Source: Rhodococcus wratislaviensis
GTDB taxonomy: Bacteria; Actinomycetota; Actinomycetes; Mycobacteriales; Mycobacteriaceae
Reading direction: 5' to 3'
Assembly (NCBI RefSeq): GCF_900455735.1
Contig: NZ_UAUI01000025.1
Span: 62,001-126,000 of the forward strand
DNA length: 64,000 nt
A model generated the notes under the pieces. It ran no database searches and was not told the DNA's origin. It was given only the letters and a program-made list of their open reading frames with translations. This document shows, piece by piece, positions 7,432-16,931 of this stretch. Both the position numbers and the translations under genes were made by a program. Position 1 is the first letter of the stretch. Each line of letters begins with the position of its first letter.

Positions 7432-8204
7432 CCGGTGCCCCCGACGCGCGGGCCCTGGTACTCCTGCACGGTTGGGCGCAGTCCTCGAAGTGCTGGGGCC
7501 CCGCGGTGCTCGACGAACTTGCGGCCCGCTACCGCGTCATCGCCGTCGATCTGCGGGGGCACGGCTACTCGGGTGCGCCCCACACCGGCTACGACGACTC
7601 CGCGAACTGGGCCGGGGACGTCGACGCGGTGCTCACGGCCGAAGGCGTCACGTCCGGCGCCGTGCTCCTCGGCTGGTCCTACGGCGGCCTCGTGATCTGC
7701 GACTACCTGGCGTCTCACGGCACGGCCGCCGTCGACGGCGTGGTCCTCGTCGGAGCCATCACCAGCATCGGCCGGGGGGAGGCGGGCGGCAAGGTCGGCG
7801 CGGCGATGCGCGCGGCGATCCCCGGCGCGATGTCCGAGGAGCCGCGCGACGCCATTCGTGCGCTGGGCGCGTTCGGCAACGCGCTCACCGGACCGCCGGA
7901 AGGCAAGGGCGCACAGTCGCAGGCGCTGTTCGGGGCCAGCCTCGCCACCCCGCCCCGGGTGCGGGCCGCCCTCTTCAACCGGTCCGCGAGCCACGACGAC
8001 CTGCTGCGGGCGCTCGACGTCCCGGTGCTCGTCCTGCACGGCACCGAGGACTCCGTCGTCGATGTCTCGGCTGGTAGGCACGCTGCAGAACTGATCCCGC
8101 AGGCGCGGGCGTCGTTCTGGGAAGGCTGCGATCACGGACCGTTCGTGGAGGATCCCGAGAGGTTCGTGAAGGAGGTCGGCGAGTTCGTCGACAACCTCGG
8201 TTAA
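7377..8204 (+). CDS. Alpha/beta hydrolase
   Basis: A 275-residue alpha/beta hydrolase with a readable triad: Ser101 in GWSYGG, Asp225 in HGTEDSVV and His253 in CDHGPF. The oxyanion-hole motif LLHGWAQS lies at about 29-36. The overall layout resembles non-heme peroxidase and esterase members; the substrate is unknown. The ATG at 7377 lies 55 bases inside the end of the MFS gene, an unusually long overlap, so the true start could be slightly downstream. mshA follows after 12 bases or slightly more and may be in the same transcript. Confidence 0.85.
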   Translation: MAIRETVGVDGTPLVYSVTGAPDARALVLLHGWAQSSKCWGPAVLDELAARYRVIAVDLRGHGYSGAPHTGYDDSANWAGDVDAVLTAEGVTSGAVLLGWSYGGLVICDYLASHGTAAVDGVVLVGAITSIGRGEAGGKVGAAMRAAIPGAMSEEPRDAIRALGAFGNALTGPPEGKGAQSQALFGASLATPPRVRAALFNRSASHDDLLRALDVPVLVLHGTEDSVVDVSAGRHAAELIPQARASFWEGCDHGPFVEDPERFVKEVGEFVDNLG

Positions 8205-8216
8205 AGGGGCCGATCG

Positions 8217-9575
8217 GTGAGGGAGCACTATGGAGTGGTGACGCCCATGCACAATTCGCGCCCCCGCAGGGTGGCCGTCCTCTCGGTCCACACCTCACCA
8301 CTGGCGCAGCCCGGTACCGGCGACGCGGGCGGCATGAACGTCTACGTGCTGCAGTCCGCCATCCAGATGGCGCGTCGCGGCGTCGAGGTGGAAATCTTCA
8401 CCCGGGCCACGTCGTCCGCCGACGCACCGGTCCAGGAAGCCGCGCCCGGGGTCCTCGTCCGCAACGTGGTGGCCGGCCCGTTCGAGGGGCTGGACAAGCA
8501 GGATCTGCCCACGCAGCTGTGCGCGTTCGTCGCCGGGGTGCTCCGTGAGGAGGCCCGCCACGAACCGGGCTACTACAACCTGGTGCACTCGCACTACTGG
8601 CTGTCGGGGCAGGTCGGGTGGCTCGCCCGCGACCGGTGGGGTGTGCCGCTCGTGCACACCGCGCACACGCTTGCCGCGGTCAAGAATCTGTCCCTGGCCG
8701 ACGGCGACACCCCGGAACCGGCCGCCCGTCAGATCGGCGAGCAGCAGGTGGTGGCCGAGTCCGACCGGCTCGTGGCCAATACCACCGAGGAATCCGATCA
8801 GCTGGTGCGCCACTACGGCGCCGACCCGAACCGGATCGACGTGGTGGCGCCGGGCGCCGATCTGACGCGGTACCGGCCGGGCGACCGGACCGCCGCCCGG
8901 GCGAAGCTGGGGCTCGACCCGAGCGAGACCGTCGTGACGTTCGTCGGACGCATCCAGCCGCTCAAGGCGCCCGACGTCCTGCTCCGCGCTGCCGCCGAAC
9001 TGATCGCCCGAGATCCCGAATCGTCACTGCGGGTGCTCGTGGTCGGGGGTCCGTCCGGCTCCGGGCTGGCGCGGCCGGACGCGTTGATCGAACTCGCCTC
9101 CTCGCTCGGCATCGCGGCCCGGGTGACGTTCCTCCCGCCGCAGGCGCCCGATCGGCTCGTCGACGTGTACCGGGCCTCGGATCTCGTTGCGGTGCCGAGT
9201 TATTCGGAGTCGTTCGGGTTGGTTGCCATCGAGGCGCAGGCCTGCGGCACACCCGTGATCGCCGCGAACGTGGGCGGTCTCGGTGTCGCGGTCCGGCACG
9301 GCGAGACCGGGCTACTGGTGGACGGGCACCGCACCGAGGACTGGGCGACGGCGTTGCAGTCACTGGTCTCCGAGCCCGGCAGGCTCGCCGCACTGGCCGC
9401 CGAGGCTCCGCGCCACGCGGAGAATTTCTCCTGGGAACACACCGCCGACGGACTCCTCGAGAGCTATCGGATGGCGACCGTCAACTACAACTACGGACAC
9501 GGCCCCAGCGAATTCTCCCCGCGTCGCGGACGCGGATTGTGGAAGCTGCGCAGGGCCGGGGGAGTGCGCGCATGA
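8217..9575 (+). CDS. mshA: D-inositol-3-phosphate glycosyltransferase (mycothiol synthesis)
   Basis: GT4-family glycosyltransferase that joins UDP-GlcNAc to 1L-inositol-1-phosphate (D-inositol-3-phosphate), the first step of mycothiol synthesis, in the cytosol. The N-terminal acceptor-side motif is [12 protein letters not shown]. The donor-side GT4 signature is [19 protein letters not shown] (E-x7-E). The 452-residue length is typical. The given start is the first GTG; GTG 8235 or 8238 sits better behind the AGGGAG at 8219-8224 and would drop six or seven residues. It overlaps the YbjN gene by ATGA, as in M. tuberculosis Rv0486-Rv0487. Confidence 0.96.
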   Translation: MREHYGVVTPMHNSRPRRVAVLSVHTSPLAQPGTGDAGGMNVYVLQSAIQMARRGVEVEIFTRATSSADAPVQEAAPGVLVRNVVAGPFEGLDKQDLPTQLCAFVAGVLREEARHEPGYYNLVHSHYWLSGQVGWLARDRWGVPLVHTAHTLAAVKNLSLADGDTPEPAARQIGEQQVVAESDRLVANTTEESDQLVRHYGADPNRIDVVAPGADLTRYRPGDRTAARAKLGLDPSETVVTFVGRIQPLKAPDVLLRAAAELIARDPESSLRVLVVGGPSGSGLARPDALIELASSLGIAARVTFLPPQAPDRLVDVYRASDLVAVPSYSESFGLVAIEAQACGTPVIAANVGGLGVAVRHGETGLLVDGHRTEDWATALQSLVSEPGRLAALAAEAPRHAENFSWEHTADGLLESYRMATVNYNYGHGPSEFSPRRGRGLWKLRRAGGVRA

Positions 9576-10063
9576 GCGACCTGGCCGACGTGATCGAGTC
9601 CGCCCTGACCGAACGTGAGATGGACTTCACGAGGAAGGACTCGACGCACTTCATCGTCGAGTTGCCCGGCGAGCGCAAGCTCAAGACCACCACGCTCCTG
9701 ACCGTCGGCAAGCACGGTCTGCGCGTCGAGGCGTTCGTCTGCCGCAAACCCGACGAGAACTTCGAAGGCGTCTACAAGTACCTGCTGCGGCGCAATCGCC
9801 GGCTGTACTCGGTGGCGTACACGATCGACAAGATCGGCGACATCTACCTGGTCGGCCAGATCGCCGAGCACGCGGTGACCGCGGACGAACTGGACCGGAT
9901 TCTCGGGCAGGTGCTCGAGGCGGCCGACGGAGACTTCAACACCCTCCTCGAGCTCGGTTTCGCCGGATCCATCAAGCGTGAGTGGGAGTGGCGCGTCTCA
10001 CGGGGAGAGTCGCTCGCGAACCTGAAACCGTTCGAGCATCTCATCGAGGACTCGCAGGCCTGA
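9572..10063 (+). CDS. YbjN domain protein
   Basis: A 163-residue YbjN-domain protein, the ortholog of the gene directly after mshA in mycobacteria (Rv0487). The fold resembles type III secretion chaperones and the family is linked to stress and motility phenotypes in E. coli, but its biochemical role is unknown. No membrane segment or catalytic motif is visible; the conserved core is [20 protein letters not shown]. The ATG overlaps the mshA stop codon, so translation is coupled. Confidence 0.88.
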   Translation: MSDLADVIESALTEREMDFTRKDSTHFIVELPGERKLKTTTLLTVGKHGLRVEAFVCRKPDENFEGVYKYLLRRNRRLYSVAYTIDKIGDIYLVGQIAEHAVTADELDRILGQVLEAADGDFNTLLELGFAGSIKREWEWRVSRGESLANLKPFEHLIEDSQA

Positions 10064-10119
10064 GCGCTGGTCGACCGCCCGCGGACAGGAAATACGCACG
10101 GGTAGAGTTGCGGCGAGCT

Positions 10120-10135
10120 TGTGACTGTTGTCACA
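10120..10135. promoter_or_regulatory. CRP/Cmr-type operator
   Basis: TGTGACTGTTGTCACA is a perfect match to the CRP-family consensus TGTGA-N6-TCACA, with arms TGTGAC/GTCACA. It lies 79 bases upstream of the acyl-CoA synthetase start. Actinobacterial cAMP receptor proteins (Rv3676, GlxR) bind this consensus, so cAMP-dependent control of the synthetase is likely. Confidence 0.75.
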
Positions 10136-10213
10136 GCTTAGGTACATGTGTCTGATGTTCACAGAAACTTGTACCGACAACTGCTGCTGCAACACTTCGA
10201 GGGAGAGGCCCCA

Positions 10214-11806
10214 GTGAGCTTCAAGAGCCCGTTTCCGGACGTCGAGATTCCGAACCTCAGTGTCTACGATTTCCTCTTCGGCCAGGTCGATACGGCCGAT
10301 CTGGACCGGCCTGCGCTGATCGACGGTGCCTCCGGCGCGGTCACCACCTACCAGTCCCTCATCGCCCAGATCGACGGGGTGGCCGGGGCGCTGGCCGCCC
10401 GCGGTCTCGCCGTCGGTGAGGTGGTGGGTCTGCACTCGCCGAACGTTCCCGCGTTCGCGTCGGTGTTCCACGGGATCCTGCGTGCCGGTGGGGTCGCGAC
10501 CACCATCAACGCCCTCTACACCGCGGAGGACATCGCCAAGCAGCTCACCGACTCGAAGGCGAAGTTCCTGTTCACCGTCTCCCCGCTGCTGCCGCAGGCG
10601 CAGGCCGCCGCGGCGAAGGTCGGGATCCCGGCGGGGAACGTGATCGTCCTCGACGGCGCCGACGGGCACCCGTCGCTGACCGATCTGCTGACCGAGGGCG
10701 CCCCCGCCCCCGACGTCTCGTTCGACCCGGCGACCCAGCTGGCGGTGCTGCCGTATTCGTCGGGCACCACGGGCCGGCCGAAGGGGGTGATGCTCACGCA
10801 CCGCAACCTGGTGGCGAACGTCTGTCAGATCAACCCGCGGATGGGCATCGGCGCCGAGGACAGGCTGCTGGCGGTGCTGCCGTTCTTCCACATCTACGGC
10901 ATGACGGTGCTGCTCAACGCGGCCCTGTTCAACCGGGCGAGCTTGGTGACGATGCCGAAGTTCGATCTCGTCGAATTCCTGAGAATCGTCTCCGGGCAGA
11001 AGTGCACGTATGTGTTCATCGCCCCGCCGGTCGCGGTGGCGCTGGCCAAGCACCCGCTGGTCGACGACTACGACCTGTCGAGTGTGCACTCGATCTTCTC
11101 CGGCGCCGCCCCGCTCGATCAGGAACTGGGCAAGGCCGTCGCCAACCGGCTCGGGTGCCGAGTCCGGCAGGGCTATGGGATGTCCGAGATGAGCCCGGTC
11201 TCGCATGCGATCCCGTTCGACCGCGACGACATCGCCCTGGACTCGGTCGGTCCGTCGATCGCGAACATGGAGTGCAAGCTCGTCGACCCCGGCACCGGTG
11301 AGGAGGTCGCCTACCCGGCCGAGGGCGTCAGCGAACCGGGTGAGTTGTGGTGCAAGGGCCCGAACATCATGGCCGGGTACCTCGGCAACGACGAGGCGAC
11401 CGCGGAGACCCTGGACGGGGAGGGGTACCTGCACACCGGTGACATCGCGACCGTCGATTCCGAGGGGGTGGTGACGATCGTGGACCGGATGAAGGAGCTG
11501 ATCAAGTACAAGGGCTACCAGGTGCCGCCGGCCGAGCTCGAGGCCTTGCTGTTGACGCATCCGCAGATCGCCGACGCCGCCGTGATCGGTGTCCTCGACG
11601 AGGAGGGTGAGGAGGTGCCGAAGGCGTTCGTCGTCAAACAGCAGGGCGCCGAGTTGGACGAGGCCGCGGTCATCGCGTTCGTCGCCGAGCGGGTGTCGCC
11701 GCACAAGAAGGTGCGCAGGGTCGAGTTCATCGACCTGGTGCCGAAGTCCGCCGCGGGCAAGATCCTCCGCAAGGATCTCCGGGCGAGCGAGGCCGGCCGG
11801 AGCTGA
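10214..11806 (+). CDS. 4-coumarate-CoA ligase-like acyl-CoA synthetase
   Basis: A 530-residue adenylate-forming enzyme that activates a carboxylic acid to its CoA thioester. Core motifs are all present: [11 protein letters not shown] (ATP loop), [31 protein letters not shown] (hinge) and the C-terminal [11 protein letters not shown] with the catalytic Lys. It most resembles the 4-coumarate-CoA ligase branch, so an aromatic or medium-chain acid is plausible. GTG 10214 has GGGAGAGG upstream; a GTG at 10148 would add 22 residues. It is a single gene behind a CRP-type operator. Confidence 0.9.
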   Translation: MSFKSPFPDVEIPNLSVYDFLFGQVDTADLDRPALIDGASGAVTTYQSLIAQIDGVAGALAARGLAVGEVVGLHSPNVPAFASVFHGILRAGGVATTINALYTAEDIAKQLTDSKAKFLFTVSPLLPQAQAAAAKVGIPAGNVIVLDGADGHPSLTDLLTEGAPAPDVSFDPATQLAVLPYSSGTTGRPKGVMLTHRNLVANVCQINPRMGIGAEDRLLAVLPFFHIYGMTVLLNAALFNRASLVTMPKFDLVEFLRIVSGQKCTYVFIAPPVAVALAKHPLVDDYDLSSVHSIFSGAAPLDQELGKAVANRLGCRVRQGYGMSEMSPVSHAIPFDRDDIALDSVGPSIANMECKLVDPGTGEEVAYPAEGVSEPGELWCKGPNIMAGYLGNDEATAETLDGEGYLHTGDIATVDSEGVVTIVDRMKELIKYKGYQVPPAELEALLLTHPQIADAAVIGVLDEEGEEVPKAFVVKQQGAELDEAAVIAFVAERVSPHKKVRRVEFIDLVPKSAAGKILRKDLRASEAGRS

Positions 11807-11858
11807 CGGCAGGGGTTCACGGCGCGAGGGTTCCGGGAGGCATGCCAGGATGAACGGC

Positions 11859-12605
11859 ATGAGTACCGGAACCCTTGTGCTGCTCCGCCACGGCGAGAGC
11901 GAATGGAATGCGCTCAACTTGTTCACCGGCTGGGTGGACGTCCACCTGACCGATAAGGGCATCGCCGAGGGCAAGCGTGCCGGCGAATTGCTGCTCGAGC
12001 ACAACCTGCTCCCCGACGTGCTGTACACCTCGCTGCTGCGCCGCGCGATCAGCACCGCCAACATCGCGCTCGACACCGCTGACCGGCACTGGATTCCCGT
12101 CATCCGCGACTGGCGTCTCAACGAGCGCCACTACGGTGCCCTGCAGGGACGCAACAAGGCACAGGTCAAGGACAAGTACGGCGACGAGCAGTTCATGCTG
12201 TGGCGCCGCAGCTACGACACCCCGCCGCCGCCGATCGAGGCAGGCAGCGAGTACAGCCAGGACACCGATCCCCGCTACGCGAACCTCGATGAGGTCCCGC
12301 TGACGGAGTGCCTGAAGGACGTCGTCGACCGCCTGATCCCGTACTGGGAAGACACCATCTCCGCCGACCTGAAGGCCGGCAAGACCGTGCTGATCACGGC
12401 GCACGGCAACTCGCTGCGCGCCCTCGTCAAGCACCTCGACGGAATCTCCGACGAGGACATCGCGGGCCTGAACATCCCGACAGGCATCCCGCTGCGTTAC
12501 GACCTGGACGAGAACCTGAAGCCGCTCAACCCCGGTGGCACGTACCTCGACCCCGAAGCCGCCGCCGCGGGCGCCGCCGCGGTCGCGAACCAGGGCGGGA
12601 AGTAA
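11859..12605 (+). CDS. gpmA: 2,3-bisphosphoglycerate-dependent phosphoglycerate mutase
   Basis: A 248-residue glycolytic enzyme interconverting 3- and 2-phosphoglycerate. The phospho-acceptor His11 lies in [10 protein letters not shown], and the second catalytic His in [10 protein letters not shown]. The signatures [14 protein letters not shown] and [11 protein letters not shown] are those of dPGM. Its place before senX3 matches gpm1 (Rv0489). ATG 11859 has AGGA eight bases upstream; ATG 11850, nine bases after GGGAGG, is an equally possible start adding three residues. A strong hairpin terminator follows. Confidence 0.96.
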   Translation: MSTGTLVLLRHGESEWNALNLFTGWVDVHLTDKGIAEGKRAGELLLEHNLLPDVLYTSLLRRAISTANIALDTADRHWIPVIRDWRLNERHYGALQGRNKAQVKDKYGDEQFMLWRRSYDTPPPPIEAGSEYSQDTDPRYANLDEVPLTECLKDVVDRLIPYWEDTISADLKAGKTVLITAHGNSLRALVKHLDGISDEDIAGLNIPTGIPLRYDLDENLKPLNPGGTYLDPEAAAAGAAAVANQGGK

Positions 12606-12616
12606 CCCGTGCGCCC

Positions 12617-12648
12617 GGCCGGATGTCCCGTTCGCGGGACATCCGGCC
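12617..12648 (+). terminator. Hairpin terminator after gpmA
   Basis: Perfect 14-base-pair stem (12617-12630 with 12635-12648) closed by a TTCG tetraloop, an exceptionally stable fold. No U-run follows, as usual for high-GC actinobacterial terminators. It separates gpmA from senX3. Confidence 0.85.
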
Positions 12649-12742
12649 AACAGCAGGTTAACTACGGACGAAGACTCCGGTTCCCGTGTGTGACGTGCGC
12701 GGAAATGCCTGGACCCTGCGTAACCGGCCCGCCGCGCGAACG

Positions 12743-12748
12743 TACGAT
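12743..12748 (+). promoter_or_regulatory. -10 element of a leaderless promoter (senX3)
   Basis: TACGAT ends six bases before the GTG at 12755 and no ribosome binding site is seen, so senX3-regX3 mRNA probably starts at the start codon. This supports GTG 12755 over longer upstream starts. Confidence 0.55.
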
Positions 12749-12754
12749 TCAGGC

Positions 12755-13948
12755 GTGAGTGTTGTTCAAGCCGTCTTGCTTGCCATCGTGGGCGGCTTCG
12801 TCGGTTACCTCGTCGGTGGCGTGCTGATCCCCATGCTGTCCACCCGGCAGGCGCAGCGCATGGAAGAGAAGTCCGGGCTCACCATGTCGCAGGTCCTCGA
12901 CCTGATCGTGCTGGCATCCGAGAGCGGCATCGCCGTGGTCGATCAGTTCCACGACGTCGTCCTGTTCAACCCCCGCGCGGAGGAGCTGGGCCTGGTACGG
13001 AACCGGCTCGTCGACGACCGCGCGTGGGTGGCGGCGCTCCGGGTCCTCGAAACCGGCGAACCCGTCGAAGTCGACCTGAGTACCAAGAACCCGCAGCGGG
13101 GACGCGATCGGATCGCGGTGCGCGGCACCGCACGTCTGCTCAGCAAGGAAGACCACAACTTCGTGGTCCTGTTCGCCGACGACGACTCCGAGCAGGTGCG
13201 GATGGAGGCGACCCGCCGCGACTTCGTCGCCAACGTCAGCCACGAACTCAAGACCCCGGTCGGCGCGATGGGCCTGCTGGCCGAGGCGCTCCTCGAATCG
13301 GCGGACGACCCCGAGTCGGTCCGGCACTTCGGCGAACGCGTGCTCAGTGAATCCGTCCGGCTCGGCAAGATGGTCACCGAACTGATCGCGCTGTCGCGGC
13401 TGCAGGGCGCCGAGAAACTGCCCGACCTCGAGGCCGTCTCCGTCGACGAGGTGGTGGACGAGGCGCTGCAGCGCTGCAAGATCTCCGCGGAAGCCGCCGG
13501 CATCGCCGTCACCACGGACCACAACAGCGGCTACGAAGTGCTCGGCGACCGCGCCCTGCTCGTCACCGCGCTGTCCAACCTGGTGCAGAACGCGATCGCC
13601 TATTCGCCGAAGGGCACGCCGGTGTCGGTGAGCCGGTCCATCCGCGGCGACAACGTGGCGATCTCGGTGACCGACCGCGGCGAGGGCATCGCCAAGGCCG
13701 ACCAGGAGCGCGTGTTCGAACGCTTCTTCCGCGTCGACAAGGCGCGGGCACGCGCGACCGGCGGAACAGGGCTCGGACTCGCGATCGTCAAACACGTGGC
13801 CGCCAACCACAACGGATCGATCGACCTGTGGAGCAAGCCCGGAACAGGTTCGACGTTTACCCTGCAGATTCCTGCACACATCGAGACAGTGGACGCCGCG
13901 AGCGGAAACGTCGGGAAGAGAGAAATCGGTATGGAGGCCAAGCGATGA
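12755..13948 (+). CDS. senX3: Sensor histidine kinase SenX3
   Basis: A 397-residue phosphate-responsive sensor kinase. One hydrophobic N-terminal segment pair (about 4-28) anchors it, followed by a PAS-like region (about 45-150). The dimerisation helix carries phospho-acceptor His163 in NVSHELKTP. The ATPase domain has boxes [18 protein letters not shown] and [10 protein letters not shown]. In mycobacteria SenX3 senses phosphate limitation through the PhoU/Pst system and phosphorylates RegX3. The stop overlaps the regX3 ATG by four bases, unlike the M. tuberculosis pair, which is separated by repeats. The start is discussed with its promoter. Confidence 0.96.
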   Translation: MSVVQAVLLAIVGGFVGYLVGGVLIPMLSTRQAQRMEEKSGLTMSQVLDLIVLASESGIAVVDQFHDVVLFNPRAEELGLVRNRLVDDRAWVAALRVLETGEPVEVDLSTKNPQRGRDRIAVRGTARLLSKEDHNFVVLFADDDSEQVRMEATRRDFVANVSHELKTPVGAMGLLAEALLESADDPESVRHFGERVLSESVRLGKMVTELIALSRLQGAEKLPDLEAVSVDEVVDEALQRCKISAEAAGIAVTTDHNSGYEVLGDRALLVTALSNLVQNAIAYSPKGTPVSVSRSIRGDNVAISVTDRGEGIAKADQERVFERFFRVDKARARATGGTGLGLAIVKHVAANHNGSIDLWSKPGTGSTFTLQIPAHIETVDAASGNVGKREIGMEAKR

Positions 13949-14634
13949 CAAGTGTGCTGATCGTGGAAGACGAGGAGTCACTGGCCGACCCATTGGCATT
14001 CCTGTTACGCAAGGAAGGGTTCGAGACGACGATCGTCGGCGACGGACCGTCCGCGCTCGCCGAGTTCGATCGGGCCGGTGCCGACATCGTCCTCCTCGAC
14101 CTCATGCTGCCCGGCATGAGCGGCACGGATGTCTGCAAGCAGCTCCGCAGCCGGTCCGGTGTCCCCGTCATCATGGTGACGGCACGGGACAGCGAGATCG
14201 ACAAGGTGGTGGGCCTCGAACTCGGCGCCGACGATTACGTGACCAAGCCGTACTCGGCGCGGGAACTGATCGCCCGCATCCGCGCGGTGCTGCGCCGCGG
14301 CGTCGACAGCGAACTCGACGTCGCGCAGGACTCGGCCGTCCTCGAGGCGGGGCCGGTCCGGATGGACGTCGAACGTCACGTGGTCCAGGTGAACGGCGAG
14401 GCCGTCACGCTGCCGCTCAAGGAGTTCGACCTCCTCGAGTACCTGCTGCGGAACTCGGGCCGGGTGCTCACCCGCGGACAGTTGATCGACCGGGTGTGGG
14501 GCGCGGACTACGTCGGCGACACCAAGACCCTCGACGTACACGTCAAGCGTCTGCGCTCGAAGATCGAGACCGACCCGGCCAAGCCGGAACACCTCGTCAC
14601 CGTCCGGGGACTGGGCTACAAGCTGGAGGCCTGA
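13945..14634 (+). CDS. regX3: Response regulator RegX3
   Basis: A 229-residue OmpR/PhoB-type response regulator. The receiver domain has acidic pocket EDEE at 8-11, phosphorylation site Asp52 (LLDLMLPG) and Lys101 (VTKPYS). The C-terminal winged helix has the recognition region [20 protein letters not shown]. It activates phosphate-starvation genes when phosphorylated by SenX3. It is translationally coupled to senX3 (ATGA) and is followed by a palindromic repeat that should stop transcription. Confidence 0.97.
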   Translation: MTSVLIVEDEESLADPLAFLLRKEGFETTIVGDGPSALAEFDRAGADIVLLDLMLPGMSGTDVCKQLRSRSGVPVIMVTARDSEIDKVVGLELGADDYVTKPYSARELIARIRAVLRRGVDSELDVAQDSAVLEAGPVRMDVERHVVQVNGEAVTLPLKEFDLLEYLLRNSGRVLTRGQLIDRVWGADYVGDTKTLDVHVKRLRSKIETDPAKPEHLVTVRGLGYKLEA

Positions 14635-14664
14635 GCGGACGCCGATCCGCCACAACTGCAGACG

Positions 14665-14708
14665 AATTCGTCAGCCGCACAGGAAATTGACTGTGCGGCT
14701 GACGAATT
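14665..14708. repeat. Palindromic repeat element, copy 2 (terminator-like)
   Basis: Perfect 18-base inverted repeat: arms 14665-14682 and 14691-14708, loop GAAATTGA. The outer 16 bases of each arm are identical to the element at 1872-1915; only the loop differs. It again sits between two convergent genes (regX3 and the small secreted protein). Confidence 0.82.
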
Positions 14709-14720
14709 GGTGGGAGCTTG

Positions 14721-15056
14721 TCAGAACGGGTTGTACACGTACACGCCGCGGAGCGGCGCCGAGATGATCTGCGTGATGGCATGCTCGCGACCCTGGTCGT
14801 CGAACTGCCTGCAGTAGACCGCGACGTAGTGTCCGTCGCCCTTGCACTCGATGACCCGGCCGGTTCCGTACGGGCTCAGCACCAGCGCCCGGTCACCCTT
14901 GTCGCCGAAGGCTCCCGGATCGAACGGTGCGACGAAGTTCGCGGTCTTGTCGTAGAAGGTGTTCCAGTCCGGGGTCGGCTGGGCGGACGCGGTCGGCGCG
15001 AGGGCGAGCGTCGCGGCGGCGGTCAACAGGGCACCGGTCAGAATTCGAGCGAACAT
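14721..15056 (-). CDS. Small secreted protein, unknown function
   Basis: A 111-residue precursor. The N-terminus is a clear Sec signal peptide (MFARILTG, hydrophobic core, cleavage after APTASA at about residue 25), leaving an 86-residue mature protein starting QPTPDW. Two cysteines (in RVIECKGD and AVYCRQF) could form a disulphide outside the cell. No known domain is recognised. The ATG at 15056 has GGGAGAG seven bases upstream; the longer frame to 15071 lacks support. Confidence 0.75.
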   Translation of the reverse strand: MFARILTGALLTAAATLALAPTASAQPTPDWNTFYDKTANFVAPFDPGAFGDKGDRALVLSPYGTGRVIECKGDGHYVAVYCRQFDDQGREHAITQIISAPLRGVYVYNPF

Positions 15057-15125
15057 TGTCTCTCCCGTCATGGCTGTGCCCGGAATGGGGCCGTGACGGG
15101 TAAATCGACCGATGGGTCTGATGCG

Positions 15126-15911
15126 TTACTCGGCGGCCTTCCGCTGGGCGGCCGCGGTGGCGGGGTGGACGGCGACGAGGCCGAGGCCGGCCCTGCGCTT
15201 GCACATCTTCGCCAACTCCGAGTACGCCGCCTTGCCGAGCAGTTCCGTCAGCTCGGGTGCGTACGACTGCCAGACGGCCTTGGCGCCGACGTGGGCGTCG
15301 GGGGAGCCGGAGCAGTACCAGTCGAGGTCCGAGCCGCCCTCACCCCAGCCGCGACGGTCGTACTCGCTGATGGTGGTCTTGAGGATCTGCTCGCCGTCCG
15401 GACGCTCGACCCACTCCTGGGTGCGGCGGATCGGGAGCTGCCAGCACACGTCGGGCTTGACCTCGAGAGGCTCGATCCCGCGCTTGAGGGCCATCGAGTG
15501 GAGCGCGCAGCCGACGCCGCCCTCGAAGCCGGGGCGGTTCAGGAAGATGCAGGCGCCGTGATAGCGGCGGGTGCGCAGCGCGGGCTCGTCCTCGAGGTCG
15601 TCCTCCTCGACGTAGCCCTTCTTGCCGAGACCCTTCTCCATGAACTGCCAGTCCTCGGGTGTGAGCAGCTTCACTGACTTGTTCAGCTTCTCCAGGTCCT
15701 CCTCGTCGGACAGGAACGCGCCGTGGGAGCAGCAGCCGTCGTCCGGTCGGTCGCCGATGATGCCCTGGCAGGCGGGGGTCCCGAACACGCAGGTCCAGTG
15801 GGAGAGCAGCCACGTCATGTCCGCGGCGATGATGTGCTCGGTGTTGTCGGGATCGGGAAATTCGACCCATTCGCGAGCGAAGTCGAGGGGTACTTCGGGG
15901 CTGGGTGTCAT
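15126..15911 (-). CDS. Conserved Cys-rich protein (Rv0495c-like)
   Basis: A 261-residue cytosolic protein with conserved cysteine groups: [27 protein letters not shown] and VCWQLP. The pattern resembles DUF3109/YkgJ-type proteins thought to bind iron-sulphur clusters or zinc. It matches the position of M. tuberculosis Rv0495c, divergent from the exopolyphosphatase gene. Function is unknown. ATG 15911 is preferred; the 11 extra residues to 15944 are basic and unlikely. Its ATG lies only 66 bases from the ppx start, so the promoters face each other. Confidence 0.8.
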   Translation of the reverse strand: MTPSPEVPLDFAREWVEFPDPDNTEHIIAADMTWLLSHWTCVFGTPACQGIIGDRPDDGCCSHGAFLSDEEDLEKLNKSVKLLTPEDWQFMEKGLGKKGYVEEDDLEDEPALRTRRYHGACIFLNRPGFEGGVGCALHSMALKRGIEPLEVKPDVCWQLPIRRTQEWVERPDGEQILKTTISEYDRRGWGEGGSDLDWYCSGSPDAHVGAKAVWQSYAPELTELLGKAAYSELAKMCKRRAGLGLVAVHPATAAAQRKAAE

Positions 15912-15965
15912 CTTGTGTGAACGCCCTGCTTTACGTGCTGTCACAAAGCCCGACGGTAGACCCAG

Positions 15966-15971
15966 TACCGT
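15966..15971 (+). promoter_or_regulatory. -10 element of a leaderless promoter (ppx)
   Basis: TACCGT followed by six bases and the GTG at 15978. No ribosome binding site is present. Confidence 0.5.
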
Positions 15972-15977
15972 GTCAAT

Positions 15978-16931
15978 GTGCGACTAGGGGTACTCGACGT
16001 CGGAAGCAACACCGTCCATCTTCTCGTAGTGGACGCCCACAGGGGCGGCCACCCCACACCGATGAGTTCGACCAAGTCGACTCTGCGGTTGGCGGAGAAC
16101 ACCGACGACCGGGGTGACATCACCTCCCAGGGTGCGGATCGCCTGGTCTCGACGGTGGCAGACTTCGCCAGCATCGCGAAGACGTCGGGGTGCGGTGAGC
16201 TCATGGCCTTCGCCACGTCCGCCGTGCGCGACGCCAACAATTCGGACGCCGTGCTCGAGCGGGTACACGCCGAGACCGGGGTGACGCTCGAGGTTCTGTC
16301 GGGTGTCGACGAGGCCCGGCTGACGTTCCTCGCCGTGCGCCGCTGGTTCGGGTGGAGCGCGGGCCGCATCCTGAACCTCGACATCGGAGGCGGATCCCTC
16401 GAGCTGACGACGGGTGGCGACGAGGACCCGGACGTCGCGCTGTCGCTGCAACTCGGCGCGGGACGGCTCACCCGGGACTGGCTCGAGGCCGACCCGCCGG
16501 GCAAGCGTCGTGTGGCGGTGCTGAGGGATTGGCTGGACGCCGAACTGACCGTCCCGTCGAAGGAACTGCGCGCGGCGGGGCAGTGGGATCGGGCCGTCGG
16601 CACGTCCAAGACGTTCCGCTCGCTGGCCAGGCTGACGGGCGCGGCGCCGTCCGGCGCGGGCCCGCGGGTGAAGCGCACCCTCACCGCCAGCGGTCTCAGG
16701 CAACTCATAGCTTTCATTTCGCGGATGACGGCCTCGGACCGTGCAGAATTGGAAGGGGTGAGCTCCGACAGGTCGCAGCAGATCGTGGCCGGAGCACTCG
16801 TTGCGGAGGCCAGCATGAGAGCACTGGGCGTGGAGGAACTGGAAATCTGCCCCTGGGCTCTGCGTGAGGGTTTGATCCTCCGCAAGCTCGATACGGAAAT
16901 GGGCGGTGAATTGATGGTGGGTGCTCGATGA
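15978..16931 (+). CDS. ppx: Exopolyphosphatase / ppGpp phosphohydrolase family (Ppx/GppA)
   Basis: A 317-residue member of the ASKHA fold: phosphate-1 loop [13 protein letters not shown] at about 6-18 and phosphate-2 loop [10 protein letters not shown] around 134-143. It is the short, single-module form found in mycobacteria (Ppx1, Rv0496), which releases phosphate from short-chain polyphosphate. The location beyond senX3-regX3 fits phosphate metabolism. GTG 15978 begins directly with the conserved [11 protein letters not shown]. Its last four bases overlap the next gene. Confidence 0.92.
   Translation: MRLGVLDVGSNTVHLLVVDAHRGGHPTPMSSTKSTLRLAENTDDRGDITSQGADRLVSTVADFASIAKTSGCGELMAFATSAVRDANNSDAVLERVHAETGVTLEVLSGVDEARLTFLAVRRWFGWSAGRILNLDIGGGSLELTTGGDEDPDVALSLQLGAGRLTRDWLEADPPGKRRVAVLRDWLDAELTVPSKELRAAGQWDRAVGTSKTFRSLARLTGAAPSGAGPRVKRTLTASGLRQLIAFISRMTASDRAELEGVSSDRSQQIVAGALVAEASMRALGVEELEICPWALREGLILRKLDTEMGGELMVGAR

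Noticed and set aside
9998-12121. A 707-codon open frame antisense to the acyl-CoA synthetase and gpmA
   Set aside because: It is the mirror of two well-supported genes, its translation is Arg/Gly/His-rich without domains, and high GC content makes such antisense frames common.
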